Positions 24,842 to 34,191 are shown, numbered from the stretch's first letter. The stretch: DNA of 64,000 nucleotides from Marivivens sp. LCG002 (GCF_030264275.1 NZ_CP127165.1:484001-548000); one strand, 5' to 3'. Notes: generated by a model not told the origin, from the letters alone. Translations and numbers: made by a program.

Positions 24842-26533
24842 ATGGCGCTCGACAAAGAACAAGGGATCTGGACTTCGGGTCGGAGCGGCAACAAAGGCCG
24901 CACGCATACCAAAGGCCGCCCGCTCGTTGAAAGCGCATGGCAAGAGGTGCGTGATCTTCTTGGCGACCGTCCGCGCCGCCGCGATCTTTTGATCGAATTT
25001 TTGCATTTGATTCAGGACACTTACGGCCATCTGTCCGCGCCGCATCTGCGCGCTTTGGCGGAAGAAATGCGCCTGTCGATGGCCGAGGTCTGGGAGGTTG
25101 CGACCTTCTATGCGCATTTCGATCCCGTGCGCGAAGGCGAAGCGACGCCGCCGGATCTGACCATCCGCGTGTGCGACTCGCTGTCCTGCGAGCTGGCGGG
25201 GTCCAAGGCCCTCATGGCGGCACTTGAAAACGGTCATGATCCTGCAAAAATCCGTGTGCTCAGAGCGCCATGCATGGGGCGCTGTGACACTGCGCCTGTG
25301 GTCGAGGTCGGCCACCGCCATGTGGACCATGCAACGCCCGATCTGATCGCCGAGGTCATCGCGAGCGGAGATTTCCACGCCCATCTCCCCGAATACGAGA
25401 CATTCGCGACCTACAAGGCCAATGGCGGCTATGCCAAGTTGATCGAGCTTCGCACGAGCGGAAATTGGAAAGATGTTCAGGCCGAGCTTCTTTCGGCGGG
25501 TTTGCGCGGCCTCGGCGGTGCGGGCTTCCCTTCGGGCAAAAAATGGGAGTTCGTTCGCGCCAATGCAGGACCGCGTTACGTTGCCATCAATGGTGACGAA
25601 GGCGAACCCGGCACATTCAAAGACCGCTATTATCTCGAGCGCACTCCCCACCTCATGCTTGAAGGGATGTTGATCGCAGCTTGGGCCGTCGAAGCGGAAA
25701 AATGCTTCATCTATATGCGCGACGAATATCCTGCGGTGCTTGAAATCCTGCGCCGCGAGATTGCTGCACTGGAAGAGGCAGGCATCGTCGCCGAGGGTTA
25801 TATCGATCTGCGGCGCGGTGCAGGGGCCTATATCTGCGGTGAAGAAAGCGCGATGATCGAGTCCATCGAAGGCAAGCGCGGCATCCCGCGTCTGCGTCCG
25901 CCGTTTGTGGCTCAAATGGGGATCTTCGATCGCCCCACGCTCGTGCACAACATTGAAACCTGTCACTGGATCGCGCGTATCAACCGAGAGGGTGCGCAGA
26001 TCCTGTCGAGCGTCGAGCACAATGGTCGCAAGGGGCTTCGCAGCTATTCGGTTTCGGGCCGCGTCGCCAAACCGGGCGTTTATCTTCTCCCCGCGGGCAC
26101 CAATATCCGCGAACTCATCGAACACGCAGGCGGAATGGCAGAGGGGCACAGCTTTAAAGCCTATCAACCCGGCGGTCCTTCCTCGGGGCTCTTGCCGGCG
26201 CATATGAACGATATTCCGCTCGACTTCGACACGCTTCAACCGCACGGCACCTTTATCGGCTCGGCGGCGGTCGTCGTGCTCTCGGATAAGGACAAAGTCA
26301 AAGACGCTGCTCTGAACATGCTCCGCTTTTTCGAAAGCGAAAGCTGCGGTCAGTGCACGCCCTGCCGCGTTGGGTGCGAAAAGGCGGTCAAGCTCATGCA
26401 ATCCGAGACGTGGGATCGCGAGCTGTTGACCGATCTGTGCACGGTGATGGCCGATGCTTCGATCTGTGGTCTGGGGCAGGCGGCTCCGAACCCAATCAAA
26501 CTGACGATGAAACATTTTGGTGACGAGGTCTGA
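24842..26533 (+). CDS. fdhB: Formate dehydrogenase beta subunit (fused NuoE-NuoF-type diaphorase)
   Basis: 563 residues. The N-terminal thioredoxin-like domain (about 30-180) holds a [2Fe-2S] site with Cys111, Cys116, Cys144 and Cys148. The C-terminal NuoF-like domain has the FMN/NADH loop RGLGGAGFPSGKKWEF and GDEGEPGTFKDR, plus a [4Fe-4S] site (ESCGQCTPC, Cys502, 505, 508, and a later Cys542). It passes electrons from formate to NAD+. The gamma/beta fusion matches two-subunit FDH1 of Methylorubrum rather than the separate FdsG/FdsB of Rhodobacter. ATG 24842 follows GGAGAC. Confidence 0.92.
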   Translation: MALDKEQGIWTSGRSGNKGRTHTKGRPLVESAWQEVRDLLGDRPRRRDLLIEFLHLIQDTYGHLSAPHLRALAEEMRLSMAEVWEVATFYAHFDPVREGEATPPDLTIRVCDSLSCELAGSKALMAALENGHDPAKIRVLRAPCMGRCDTAPVVEVGHRHVDHATPDLIAEVIASGDFHAHLPEYETFATYKANGGYAKLIELRTSGNWKDVQAELLSAGLRGLGGAGFPSGKKWEFVRANAGPRYVAINGDEGEPGTFKDRYYLERTPHLMLEGMLIAAWAVEAEKCFIYMRDEYPAVLEILRREIAALEEAGIVAEGYIDLRRGAGAYICGEESAMIESIEGKRGIPRLRPPFVAQMGIFDRPTLVHNIETCHWIARINREGAQILSSVEHNGRKGLRSYSVSGRVAKPGVYLLPAGTNIRELIEHAGGMAEGHSFKAYQPGGPSSGLLPAHMNDIPLDFDTLQPHGTFIGSAAVVVLSDKDKVKDAALNMLRFFESESCGQCTPCRVGCEKAVKLMQSETWDRELLTDLCTVMADASICGLGQAAPNPIKLTMKHFGDEV

Positions 26534-26534
26534 G

Positions 26535-29300
26535 ATGGCTGACGGTAGCAAGACAACCACTTTCTCTCTGAACGGCGAAAACGTCACCGCGATGGATGGC
26601 GAAAGCATTTGGGACGTGGCCAAGCGCCACGGCACCGATATTCCCCATCTGTGCCACAAGGATCAGAGCGGCTATCGCCCTGATGGCAATTGCCGCGCCT
26701 GTGTCGTCGAAATCGATGGAGAGCGCACCTTGGCTGCATCCTGCTGCCGTGCACCCAGCGAGGGGATGAAGGTTTCGACCGAAAGCGAACGGGCCACCAA
26801 GGCCCGCGCGATGGTCATCGAACTTCTTCTTGCGGATCAGCCCAAGCGTGAAGATGCCCATGATGCGGGATCGCACCTTTGGGATATGGCAGAGGCGAAC
26901 GGGGTAGGCGAAAGTCGCTTCCCCGCGCTCACTCCTGATCGTATTCCGCTCCTTGACGACAGCCATGTGGCCATGCGCGTCAATCTTGATGCCTGTATCC
27001 AGTGTGGTTTGTGTGTGCGTGCCTGCCGCGAGGTTCAGGTCAATGACGTCATCGGGATGTCGGGGCGCGGACATGATGCCTATCCGACATTCGACCTTGC
27101 TGATCCGATGGGGGCTTCGTCCTGTGTGGCTTGTGGCGAATGCGTCCAAGCCTGCCCGACGGGCGCGCTTATGCCCGCGACGGTTCTCGATGATGAGCAG
27201 CGTGGCGACAGCCGTGACTTTGATGAAGAGGTCAAATCGGTTTGTCCGTTCTGCGGCGTAGGTTGTCAGGTTTCGCTCAAGCTCAAGGATGGCAAGATCA
27301 AGTCGGTTGACGGGATCAATGGTCCCGCGAACGAAGGTCGTCTTTGCGTCAAGGGGCGGTTCGGCTATGACTATATCCATCACCCGCACCGTCTAACTAA
27401 ACCGCTGATCCGACTTGAAAATGCGCCCAAGGGGCTCAACGTCGATCCTGCGAACCCCTTTACCCATTTCCGCGAAGCGTCATGGGAAGAGGCGCTTGAT
27501 TTCGCAGCAGGCGGTCTGGCCGATCTTCGCGCGACATCGGGCGGCAAAGCCGTCGCAGGCTTCGGAAGTGCAAAATGCACCAACGAAGAAGCCTACCTCT
27601 TCCAAAAACTGATCCGTCAGGGCTTCGGTCACAATAACGTCGACCACTGCACCCGCCTCTGCCACGCGTCCTCGGTTGCGGCATTGATGGAGAACGTTGG
27701 TTCAGGGGCCGTGACGGCAACCTTCAACCAGATCGAGCACGCGGATGTCGCCATCGTTATCGGCTCCAACCCGACCGAGAACCATCCCGTTGCCGCGACC
27801 TATTTCAAACAGTTCGCAAAGCGCGGCGGCAAGCTTATCATCATGGACCCGCGCGGCACCGCCATGAAGCGGCACGCGGCTCATATGGTCCAGTTCCGTC
27901 CGGGTGCCGATGTCGCGCTCTTGAATTCGATCATGCATGTGATTGCCGAAGAGGGTCTCTATGACCAAGCCTATATCGATCGTCACACCGAAAACTGGGA
28001 GGCCGAAAAGGCGCATCTTGCAGGGTTTGCGCCCGAAAAGATGGAAGATCTGACAGGCATCAAGGCCGAGGTCGTGCGTCAGGTCGCCCGTGATTTCGCG
28101 ACTGCGGATGCAGGCATGATCTTCTGGGGGATGGGCGTGTCGCAGCACATCCACGGCACCGACAATTCGCGCTGTCTGATCAGTCTTGCTCTCATGACGG
28201 GCAACGTAGGCAAGCCGGGTGCAGGTCTTCACCCGCTTCGCGGTCAGAACAACGTGCAAGGCGCTTCGGATGCGGGTCTCATCCCGATGTTCCTCCCCGA
28301 TTATCAAACTGTTACCGACGACGGAGTGCGCAGCGCTTTCTCCGAAATCTGGAACTCAGGTGACTTCAGCAACGAAAAGGGTCTGACCGTCACCGAAATT
28401 CTGGATGCGGTGCATCACGGACAGATCAAGGGTATGTATATTCTGGGTGAAAACCCCGCAATGTCGGACCCTGATGTGACCCATGCCCGCGAGGCACTTG
28501 CACATCTCGAACACCTTGTGGTGCAGGACATCTTCCTGACCGAGACGGCAAATTACGCGGACGTGATCCTTCCCGCAGCGGCATTCTATGAAAAGAACGG
28601 CACCGTGACGAACACCAACCGTCAGGTCCAGATCGGCCGCGCGGCGGTCACACCCCCGGGAGAAGCCCGCGAAGATTGGGCGATCACGGTCGAGCTTGCC
28701 AAGCGTCTGGGGCTTGACTGGGACTATACCCATCCCTCGCAGGTCTTTGCCGAGATGAAAAAAGGGATGAAGTCGCTGAACAACATCACTTGGGATCGTC
28801 TGGATACCGAAAACGCAGTGACCTATCCGAGCCTTTCGCCCGAAGATCCGGGTCAGCCCATCGTGTTCGGCGATGGTTTCCCGCGCGCAAGCGGCAAGGC
28901 CCGTTTTACACCTGCCGATGTCATTCCGCCGAATGAACAGCCTGATGCAGAGTATCCGATGGTGTTGATCACAGGGCGTCAGCTCGAGCATTGGCACACG
29001 GGTTCGATGACGCGTCGTTCGACCGTGCTTGATGCGGTCGAGCCGGAGGCGAACTGCTCGCTTCACCCCTCGACGCTGCGCAAACTCGGGGTGGCACCGG
29101 GCGGAATGCTCCGACTTGAAACGCGCCGCGGGACTGTGTTGGTCATGGCGCGCGAGGACCGTGCAGTGGCGCCAGATATGGTGTTCCTGCCGTTCGCCTA
29201 TGTCGAAGCTGCAGCCAATATTCTGACCAACCCAGCGCTCGATCCCTATGGCAAGATCCCCGAGTTCAAGTTCTCGGCGGTCAAGGTGACGGCAGCCTGA
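26535..29300 (+). CDS. fdhA: NAD-dependent formate dehydrogenase catalytic alpha subunit (W/Mo-bis-MGD)
   Basis: 921 residues. Domains in order: N-terminal [2Fe-2S] (HLCHKDQ, GNCRACVVE), two ferredoxin-type [4Fe-4S] sets (CIQCGLCVRACREVQ and CVACGECVQACPTGAL), then the molybdopterin oxidoreductase part. The latter has a proximal [4Fe-4S] (CPFCGVGC, GRLCVKG) and metal-ligand Cys376 next to His377 in TRLCHASSV, so no selenocysteine. It oxidises formate to CO2. The ATG is 1 nt after the fdhB stop. The nearby tungstate transporter suggests W in the active site (inference). Confidence 0.94.
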   Translation: MADGSKTTTFSLNGENVTAMDGESIWDVAKRHGTDIPHLCHKDQSGYRPDGNCRACVVEIDGERTLAASCCRAPSEGMKVSTESERATKARAMVIELLLADQPKREDAHDAGSHLWDMAEANGVGESRFPALTPDRIPLLDDSHVAMRVNLDACIQCGLCVRACREVQVNDVIGMSGRGHDAYPTFDLADPMGASSCVACGECVQACPTGALMPATVLDDEQRGDSRDFDEEVKSVCPFCGVGCQVSLKLKDGKIKSVDGINGPANEGRLCVKGRFGYDYIHHPHRLTKPLIRLENAPKGLNVDPANPFTHFREASWEEALDFAAGGLADLRATSGGKAVAGFGSAKCTNEEAYLFQKLIRQGFGHNNVDHCTRLCHASSVAALMENVGSGAVTATFNQIEHADVAIVIGSNPTENHPVAATYFKQFAKRGGKLIIMDPRGTAMKRHAAHMVQFRPGADVALLNSIMHVIAEEGLYDQAYIDRHTENWEAEKAHLAGFAPEKMEDLTGIKAEVVRQVARDFATADAGMIFWGMGVSQHIHGTDNSRCLISLALMTGNVGKPGAGLHPLRGQNNVQGASDAGLIPMFLPDYQTVTDDGVRSAFSEIWNSGDFSNEKGLTVTEILDAVHHGQIKGMYILGENPAMSDPDVTHAREALAHLEHLVVQDIFLTETANYADVILPAAAFYEKNGTVTNTNRQVQIGRAAVTPPGEAREDWAITVELAKRLGLDWDYTHPSQVFAEMKKGMKSLNNITWDRLDTENAVTYPSLSPEDPGQPIVFGDGFPRASGKARFTPADVIPPNEQPDAEYPMVLITGRQLEHWHTGSMTRRSTVLDAVEPEANCSLHPSTLRKLGVAPGGMLRLETRRGTVLVMAREDRAVAPDMVFLPFAYVEAAANILTNPALDPYGKIPEFKFSAVKVTAA

Positions 29301-29308
29301 GAATAAAC

Positions 29309-29334
29309 CCCGGCGCTTGGTTCAAAGCGCCGGG
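29309..29334. terminator. Hairpin after fdhA
   Basis: CCCGGCGCTT (29309-29318) and AAGCGCCGGG (29325-29334) form a perfect 10-bp stem with a 6-nt loop between the convergent fdhA and UPF0303 genes. There is no T-run on either strand, so termination is likely but not certain. Confidence 0.65.
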
Positions 29335-29342
29335 TGAAACCG

Positions 29343-29828
29343 TTATTCGGGAAGAACCACGTCTTCGATCCCCAGATGCGCCGAGAGGACCGAGGTCGAA
29401 ATCTTGTGGTCCTCGATTGACGGGAGCCCTGAGATTCCGATTGCGGCCACTACGCCGACACCTTTGACCGTGATCGGGAAAGCGCCGCCTGCGGTGACAT
29501 AGTCCTCGAAGGGCATGGCCATCGTAGGCCATTGGGCGACGCCCGCTTGCGCGTGTTCAAGGCCGACCCGCATCGAGGATTTGTGGTTGCGCAGCACCGT
29601 GTTGATCTTGCGGCGTCCCCAGTCCTGATTTTCGGGCGTCGATCCCGCCAGCGCGGCAAAGAAATAGCGTCGATTGACCGAGCGTATTTCGATGGTCACA
29701 GGCGCTTGTATCCCGAGCGCGTGGGTTCGAAGAGCGCAGCCGATGTCAAAAGCTGTTGCTTCGTCGAACGTCGGGAGCACCAAACGCTTTTCCTGTTCGG
29801 CAATCGCCTCGATAAGTGCCTTGGTCAT
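29343..29828 (-). CDS. UPF0303/heme-degrading-domain (HbpS/GlcG-like) protein
   Basis: 161 residues. It has the UPF0303 pattern DEATAFDIGCALRTHA, RRKINTVLRNHKSSMRVGLE and a Gly-rich GGAFPITVKGVGVVAAIGIS. The GlcG/HbpS fold binds small ligands such as heme in some members; function in proteobacteria is not settled. No signal peptide, so cytosolic. It is downstream of fdhA on the opposite strand and may share a transcript with nothing else. Confidence 0.8.
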   Translation of the reverse strand: MTKALIEAIAEQEKRLVLPTFDEATAFDIGCALRTHALGIQAPVTIEIRSVNRRYFFAALAGSTPENQDWGRRKINTVLRNHKSSMRVGLEHAQAGVAQWPTMAMPFEDYVTAGGAFPITVKGVGVVAAIGISGLPSIEDHKISTSVLSAHLGIEDVVLPE

Positions 29829-29900
29829 GGGGTTTGTCCTGAAACGGGGAAGTCAGGCGCGAGGCTATGCCATTCGCAACCGACACTCCAGAGCGGAACG

Positions 29901-30509
29901 TCAGGCGCTGTTCCGGATGCCGTGGCGGGCGTTGAAGCGCTCCACGGCGCTTGGATCAACGGGGCGTCCCGTAAAGATCCCGACGTATTCGGGCATACGT
30001 GCGATACGGAAATCCACGCTTTCGGAAACTTCCATCGCGATGTAGCCGACCTGAGTGTAATAGATCGTCATGGCGCGGGTTTCGCCCTGAACAGGGGTAA
30101 AGCCGTGACGCTCGAACATCGCCTTTATCGCGGCGATGCGGCGTTTGTCCGCGTCATCGAGACGACGCTGAAGGGCTTCGTCGATGCGCGCCCAATAGCG
30201 AATGGCCAAGTCGAGTTTTGAATCGAACAGCTCGTCACTGATCCAAAGGTCAAAGATGTTGAAGACCGCTTCCGAGATATTTTCGGCATAGGCCTCGGTC
30301 TGGCGCACAAGGTTGCCCGTGTTCTTGTCTTCCCACATCTGGATCAGTTCTTCGAGGAGCGCCTCGCGGCTCTTGAAGTGCCAATAAAATGCGGTGCGCG
30401 TGACCGAAAGGCTCTTGGCCAATTCCATGACCTTGACGGATTCGACCCCACTTGTGGTGAGCGCGGTATAGGCGGCGTCGATCCAGACCTGTTTCGGGGT
30501 GTCGTGCAT
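29901..30509 (-). CDS. TetR-family transcriptional regulator
   Basis: 202 residues. The N-terminal HTH (about 8-52) has VMELAKSLSVTRTAFYWHFKSREALLEEL as the recognition region (positions 26-54), and the C-terminal ligand domain is all helical. The ATG at 30509 has GAGAG upstream. It diverges from the MttB-like/demethylase operon; two matching palindromes lie between (30529-30563). This implies control of methylated-amine catabolism in response to a small ligand (inference). Confidence 0.88.
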   Translation of the reverse strand: MHDTPKQVWIDAAYTALTTSGVESVKVMELAKSLSVTRTAFYWHFKSREALLEELIQMWEDKNTGNLVRQTEAYAENISEAVFNIFDLWISDELFDSKLDLAIRYWARIDEALQRRLDDADKRRIAAIKAMFERHGFTPVQGETRAMTIYYTQVGYIAMEVSESVDFRIARMPEYVGIFTGRPVDPSAVERFNARHGIRNSA

Positions 30510-30528
30510 GGCTCTCTCGAAAGTCTCT

Positions 30529-30563
30529 TGACACATGTGTCAGTCATCATGACAGATGTGTCA
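30529..30563. promoter_or_regulatory. Tandem palindromic operator between tetR and the demethylase operon
   Basis: TGACACATGTGTCA (30529-30542, perfect) and TGACAGATGTGTCA (30550-30563, one mismatch) are spaced 21 bp centre to centre, two helical turns. This fits two TetR dimers on one face of the DNA. They sit 19 nt from the regulator start and 28 nt from the MttB-like start, covering both promoters. Confidence 0.75.
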
Positions 30564-30591
30564 AGTAAAGACTCATGCCAAGGATCAATTC

Positions 30592-32142
30592 ATGAGCACG
30601 ACCACGCGTTCCCGCCGTTCCCGCCGCCCCCAGCGTTCAAATGTTGCGGGTGACAACCCCCACCTCAAGGTGCCCTATCTTGTGCGGGGTATCCCGACCT
30701 ATGACATTGTGGGCGAAGAGAGCCTCGACCAGATCGAAGCCACCGCCGACAAGATCCTTGCCGAGATCGGCATCGAATTCCGCGACGATCCTGAAACCGT
30801 GCGGCTATTCACCGCCGCAGGGGGGAAAGCCACCCATATTTCGGGCGAGACCTATAATGTCCGCTTTGAACCCGGCATGATCCGCGAACTTCTCAAGACT
30901 GCGCCGAGCAAATTCACCCAGCACGCCCGCAACCCGCTCAACTCGGTTGAGATCGGGGAAGAGGCGATGGTCTTTGCGCCGGCTTATGGCTCGCCCTTTG
31001 TCATGGATCTGGATCGCGGCCGCCGTTACGGCACGATCGATGACTTCCAGAACTTTATCAAACTTGCGCAGTCCTCGCCTTGGCTCCACCACTCGGGCGG
31101 CACCATTTGCGAGCCGACCGATGTCCCTGTGAACAAGCGCCACCTCGACATGGTCTATTCGCACATGCGCTATAGCGATCGCGCGTTCCTCGGGTCGATC
31201 ACCGCGCCAGAACGCGCCGAAGACAGCATCGAGATGTGTCGTATCCTCTTCGGCGAAGACTACGTCGACGAGAATTGCGTCATCATGGGCAACTTCAACT
31301 CGACCTCGCCCTTGGTCTGGGACGGCGTTTCGACCAAGGCGATCCGCGCCTATGCAGCCGCAGGGCAGGGGTCGATCCACCTTCCGTTCCTCTTGGGCGG
31401 CGCTGTGTCGCCTCTGACGATGGCGGGCGCTGTGGCCCAGTCGATGGCCGAGTCGATGGTGGGCTGCGCGTTGACCCAGCTTGTCCGTCCAGGTGCGCCT
31501 GCGGTCTTTGCTTCGTTCCTTTCGACCATGGCGCTACGGTCCGGATCGCCCACCTTCGGCACACCCGAGCCTGCGCTTGGCTCGCTTGTCATGGGTCAGC
31601 TCGCACGGCGTCTGAACCTTCCGCTCCGCTGCGCGGGAAGCTTTACGAACTCCAAGCTGCCCGATGCCCAAGCGATGCAACAATCCATGATGTCGATGCT
31701 CTCGGCGGTTCAGTGCGGGGCGAATTATATCCTCCACTCCGCAGGCTTCCTCGATGGTCTTTTGTCGATGTCCTACGAGAAATTCGTGCTCGATGCCGAT
31801 GTTTGCGGTGCGCTGCACGTCTATCTCAAGGGGCTTGAAGTCAGCGAGGAAACTCTGGCCTTCGAAGCGCTCGCGGAAAAAGGACCGGGGGAGCATCTCT
31901 TTGGCACGGCCCATACCCTCCGCCATTACGAGACAGCCTATTACGACAGTGCGCTCGACGACAACCAGCCATGGGAGACATGGGACGAGCAGGGCGGTAT
32001 CGACTCGGCGACCCGCGCCAATGCCCGCTGGAAAGAGACGCTTGCCAATTACGAAGCCCCGCCGATGGACGAGGGTATCGACGAAGCGCTCAAAGAGTTC
32101 ATTGCAAAGAAAAAGGCCTCTATGCCCGACGCGTGGTATTAA
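30592..32142 (+). CDS. MttB-family (trimethylamine methyltransferase-like) protein, non-pyrrolysine
   Basis: 516 residues of the MttB superfamily (GIEFRDDPETVRLF, HSGGTICEPTDVP, MGNFNSTSPLVWDG, GCALTQLVRPGAP, CGANYILHSAGFLDG). No in-frame TAG, so it is of the non-Pyl type, members of which demethylate quaternary amines such as glycine betaine or proline betaine with a corrinoid protein. No corrinoid protein or activase gene is adjacent. A basic N-terminus (TRSRRSRRPQRS) precedes the barrel. AAGGA precedes the ATG. It is in operon with the demethylase flavoprotein (3-nt gap). Confidence 0.85.
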   Translation: MSTTTRSRRSRRPQRSNVAGDNPHLKVPYLVRGIPTYDIVGEESLDQIEATADKILAEIGIEFRDDPETVRLFTAAGGKATHISGETYNVRFEPGMIRELLKTAPSKFTQHARNPLNSVEIGEEAMVFAPAYGSPFVMDLDRGRRYGTIDDFQNFIKLAQSSPWLHHSGGTICEPTDVPVNKRHLDMVYSHMRYSDRAFLGSITAPERAEDSIEMCRILFGEDYVDENCVIMGNFNSTSPLVWDGVSTKAIRAYAAAGQGSIHLPFLLGGAVSPLTMAGAVAQSMAESMVGCALTQLVRPGAPAVFASFLSTMALRSGSPTFGTPEPALGSLVMGQLARRLNLPLRCAGSFTNSKLPDAQAMQQSMMSMLSAVQCGANYILHSAGFLDGLLSMSYEKFVLDADVCGALHVYLKGLEVSEETLAFEALAEKGPGEHLFGTAHTLRHYETAYYDSALDDNQPWETWDEQGGIDSATRANARWKETLANYEAPPMDEGIDEALKEFIAKKKASMPDAWY

Positions 32143-32145
32143 GAC

Positions 32146-34191
32146 ATGTCCAACGATCCTCTTCTCCAGCCCTATCAGCTCAAGCACCTGACGCTGCGCA
32201 ACCGGATCATGACGACGAGCCATGAGCCCGCCTATCCCGAGGACGGGATGCCCAAGGATCGCTATCGCGCCTATCACGAGGAACGTGCAAAGGCAGGCGT
32301 GGCGCTTTCCATGACCGCAGGCTCCGCTGCGGTGTCCAAGGACAGCCCGCCTGTCTTCAACAACGTGCTCGCCTATAAGGACGAGGTGGTTCCGTGGGTG
32401 CGTAAACTCACCGACGCCCTGCACGAACATGGTTGTGCAGCGATGATCCAGCTCACTCACCTTGGCCGCCGCACAGGCTGGAACAAGGGCAACTGGCTTC
32501 CCTCGGTCTCGCCCGGGCCTGACCGCGAACCTGCGCACCGTGCGTTCCCCAAGCTGATGGAAGACTGGGATATCGAGCGGATCATTTCGGATTATGCCGA
32601 CGCAGCCGAGCGCATGAAAGAAGGCGGCATGGACGGGATCGAACTCGAGGCTTACGGCCATTTGATCGACCAGTTCTGGTCTCCGCTCACCAACCATCTT
32701 GAGGGACGCTATGGCGGCTCCACGCTCGAAACGCGGCTCCAGTTCGGCATGGATGTGATTTCGGCCATCCGCGAACGTGTTGGCCCAGAGTTCCTCATCG
32801 GTGTGCGTTACACCGCCGATGAAGTCGCCCAAGGCGGCACCAGCGCTGCGGACGGGCTTCGCATTGCCGAGATGCTCCGTGACAGCGGCAACGTCGATTT
32901 CCTCAATGTCATCCGCGGGCGTATCCACACCGATGCCGCGATGACCGATGTGATCCCGCTCCAAGGCTACAAGAGTGCGCCGCATCTCGATTTCGCGGGC
33001 GAAGTGCGAAAGGTCTCGGGGCTTCCGACGTTCCACGCGGCGCGCATTCCCGATGTGGCAACCGCGCGTCACGCAATTGCGGCAGGGCATCTCGATATGG
33101 TGGGCATGACCCGCGCCCATATGGCCGACCCGCATATCGTGCGCAAAATCATGGAAGGGCGCGAAGACGACATACGGCCTTGTGTCGGGGCGACCTACTG
33201 TCTTGACCGTATCTATCAGGGCGGAGAGGCACTCTGTATCCATAACGCGGCAACGGGGCGTGAGCTGACGATGCCGCAGACGATCACGCCCGCCGAAACA
33301 CCGCGCAAAGTGGTGATCGTCGGTGCAGGCCCCGCAGGGCTTGAAGCGGCACGTGTGGCCGCCGAGCGCGGGCATGATGTGACGGTCTTTGAAGCGGCGG
33401 CAGAGGCAGGGGGGCAGATCCGCCTGACCGCGCAGAACCCGCGCCGCAAGGAAATGATCGGGATCATCGATTGGCGTATGGCGCAATGCGCGGCCCGCGA
33501 TGTGGAGTTCCGCTTCAACACATGGGCCGAGGCCGAGGACGTGACCGCGCTCGATCCCGATGTGGTGATCGTCGCGACGGGCGGTATGCCGAACATGACG
33601 CTTTTCGAACAGCGCGAGGAGGCCGAGCTTGTCGTCTCGTCATGGGATCTGATCTCGGGGGATGTAAAGCCCGCTGGGTCGGTCCTGATCTATGACGAGA
33701 GCGGCGATAACCCCGGTCTTCAAGCTGCAGAAGTTGCCGCCAATGCGGGCTGCGAAGTCGAGGTGATGACGCCCGACCGTTCGGTTGCCCCCGACATCAT
33801 GGGCATGAACCTGACGCCCTATATGCGGGCGCTTCAGGACAAGGACGTGACCTTTACCGTGGTCAAACGGCTCCTTGGTGTGACGCGTGACGGCAACAAG
33901 CTCAAGGCGACGATCGGCACGGATTACAGCGCCTATACCGAAGAAAAGCATTACGATCAGGTCGTGGTGAACTATGGCACGATGCCGCTTGCGGATCTCT
34001 ATTTCGATCTCAAACCGCTGTCATCGAACCATGGCGAGCTTGACCACGAGGCCTTTATCAACGGCTGCGCACAAACGGTGGTGCGCAATCCCGAAGGCAC
34101 GTTCCAGCTCTTCCGCATCGGTGATGCGGTGTCGAGCCGTAATACCCATGCTGCGATCTATGATGCTTTGCGTTTGGTGAAAGATATCTAG
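32146..34191 (+). CDS. TMADH-like FMN/FAD flavoprotein (dimethylglycine/N-methylproline demethylase type)
   Basis: 681 residues. An N-terminal Old-Yellow-Enzyme barrel (LKHLTLRNRIMTTSHE, IQLTHLGRR, FWSPLTNHLEGRYGGS) is followed by an Fe-S region near 340-360 and a C-terminal FAD/NAD(P) fold (VVIVGAGPAGLEAARVAAERG). This is the layout of DgcA/StcD demethylases. The cluster motif reads RPCVGATYC with a further Cys 12 residues on: three of the four TMADH cysteines, with Ala at the second. It probably removes N-methyl groups from a product of the MttB-like enzyme. The stop overlaps kdsB by 4 nt. Confidence 0.85.
   Translation: MSNDPLLQPYQLKHLTLRNRIMTTSHEPAYPEDGMPKDRYRAYHEERAKAGVALSMTAGSAAVSKDSPPVFNNVLAYKDEVVPWVRKLTDALHEHGCAAMIQLTHLGRRTGWNKGNWLPSVSPGPDREPAHRAFPKLMEDWDIERIISDYADAAERMKEGGMDGIELEAYGHLIDQFWSPLTNHLEGRYGGSTLETRLQFGMDVISAIRERVGPEFLIGVRYTADEVAQGGTSAADGLRIAEMLRDSGNVDFLNVIRGRIHTDAAMTDVIPLQGYKSAPHLDFAGEVRKVSGLPTFHAARIPDVATARHAIAAGHLDMVGMTRAHMADPHIVRKIMEGREDDIRPCVGATYCLDRIYQGGEALCIHNAATGRELTMPQTITPAETPRKVVIVGAGPAGLEAARVAAERGHDVTVFEAAAEAGGQIRLTAQNPRRKEMIGIIDWRMAQCAARDVEFRFNTWAEAEDVTALDPDVVIVATGGMPNMTLFEQREEAELVVSSWDLISGDVKPAGSVLIYDESGDNPGLQAAEVAANAGCEVEVMTPDRSVAPDIMGMNLTPYMRALQDKDVTFTVVKRLLGVTRDGNKLKATIGTDYSAYTEEKHYDQVVVNYGTMPLADLYFDLKPLSSNHGELDHEAFINGCAQTVVRNPEGTFQLFRIGDAVSSRNTHAAIYDALRLVKDI

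Noticed and set aside
24827-26659. A 610-codon minus-strand frame
   Set aside because: Antisense to fdhB and the start of fdhA, which carry all expected motifs.
30592-32142. Pyrrolysine-type MttB
   Set aside because: The frame has no in-frame TAG before its natural stop, so it belongs to the non-Pyl branch.
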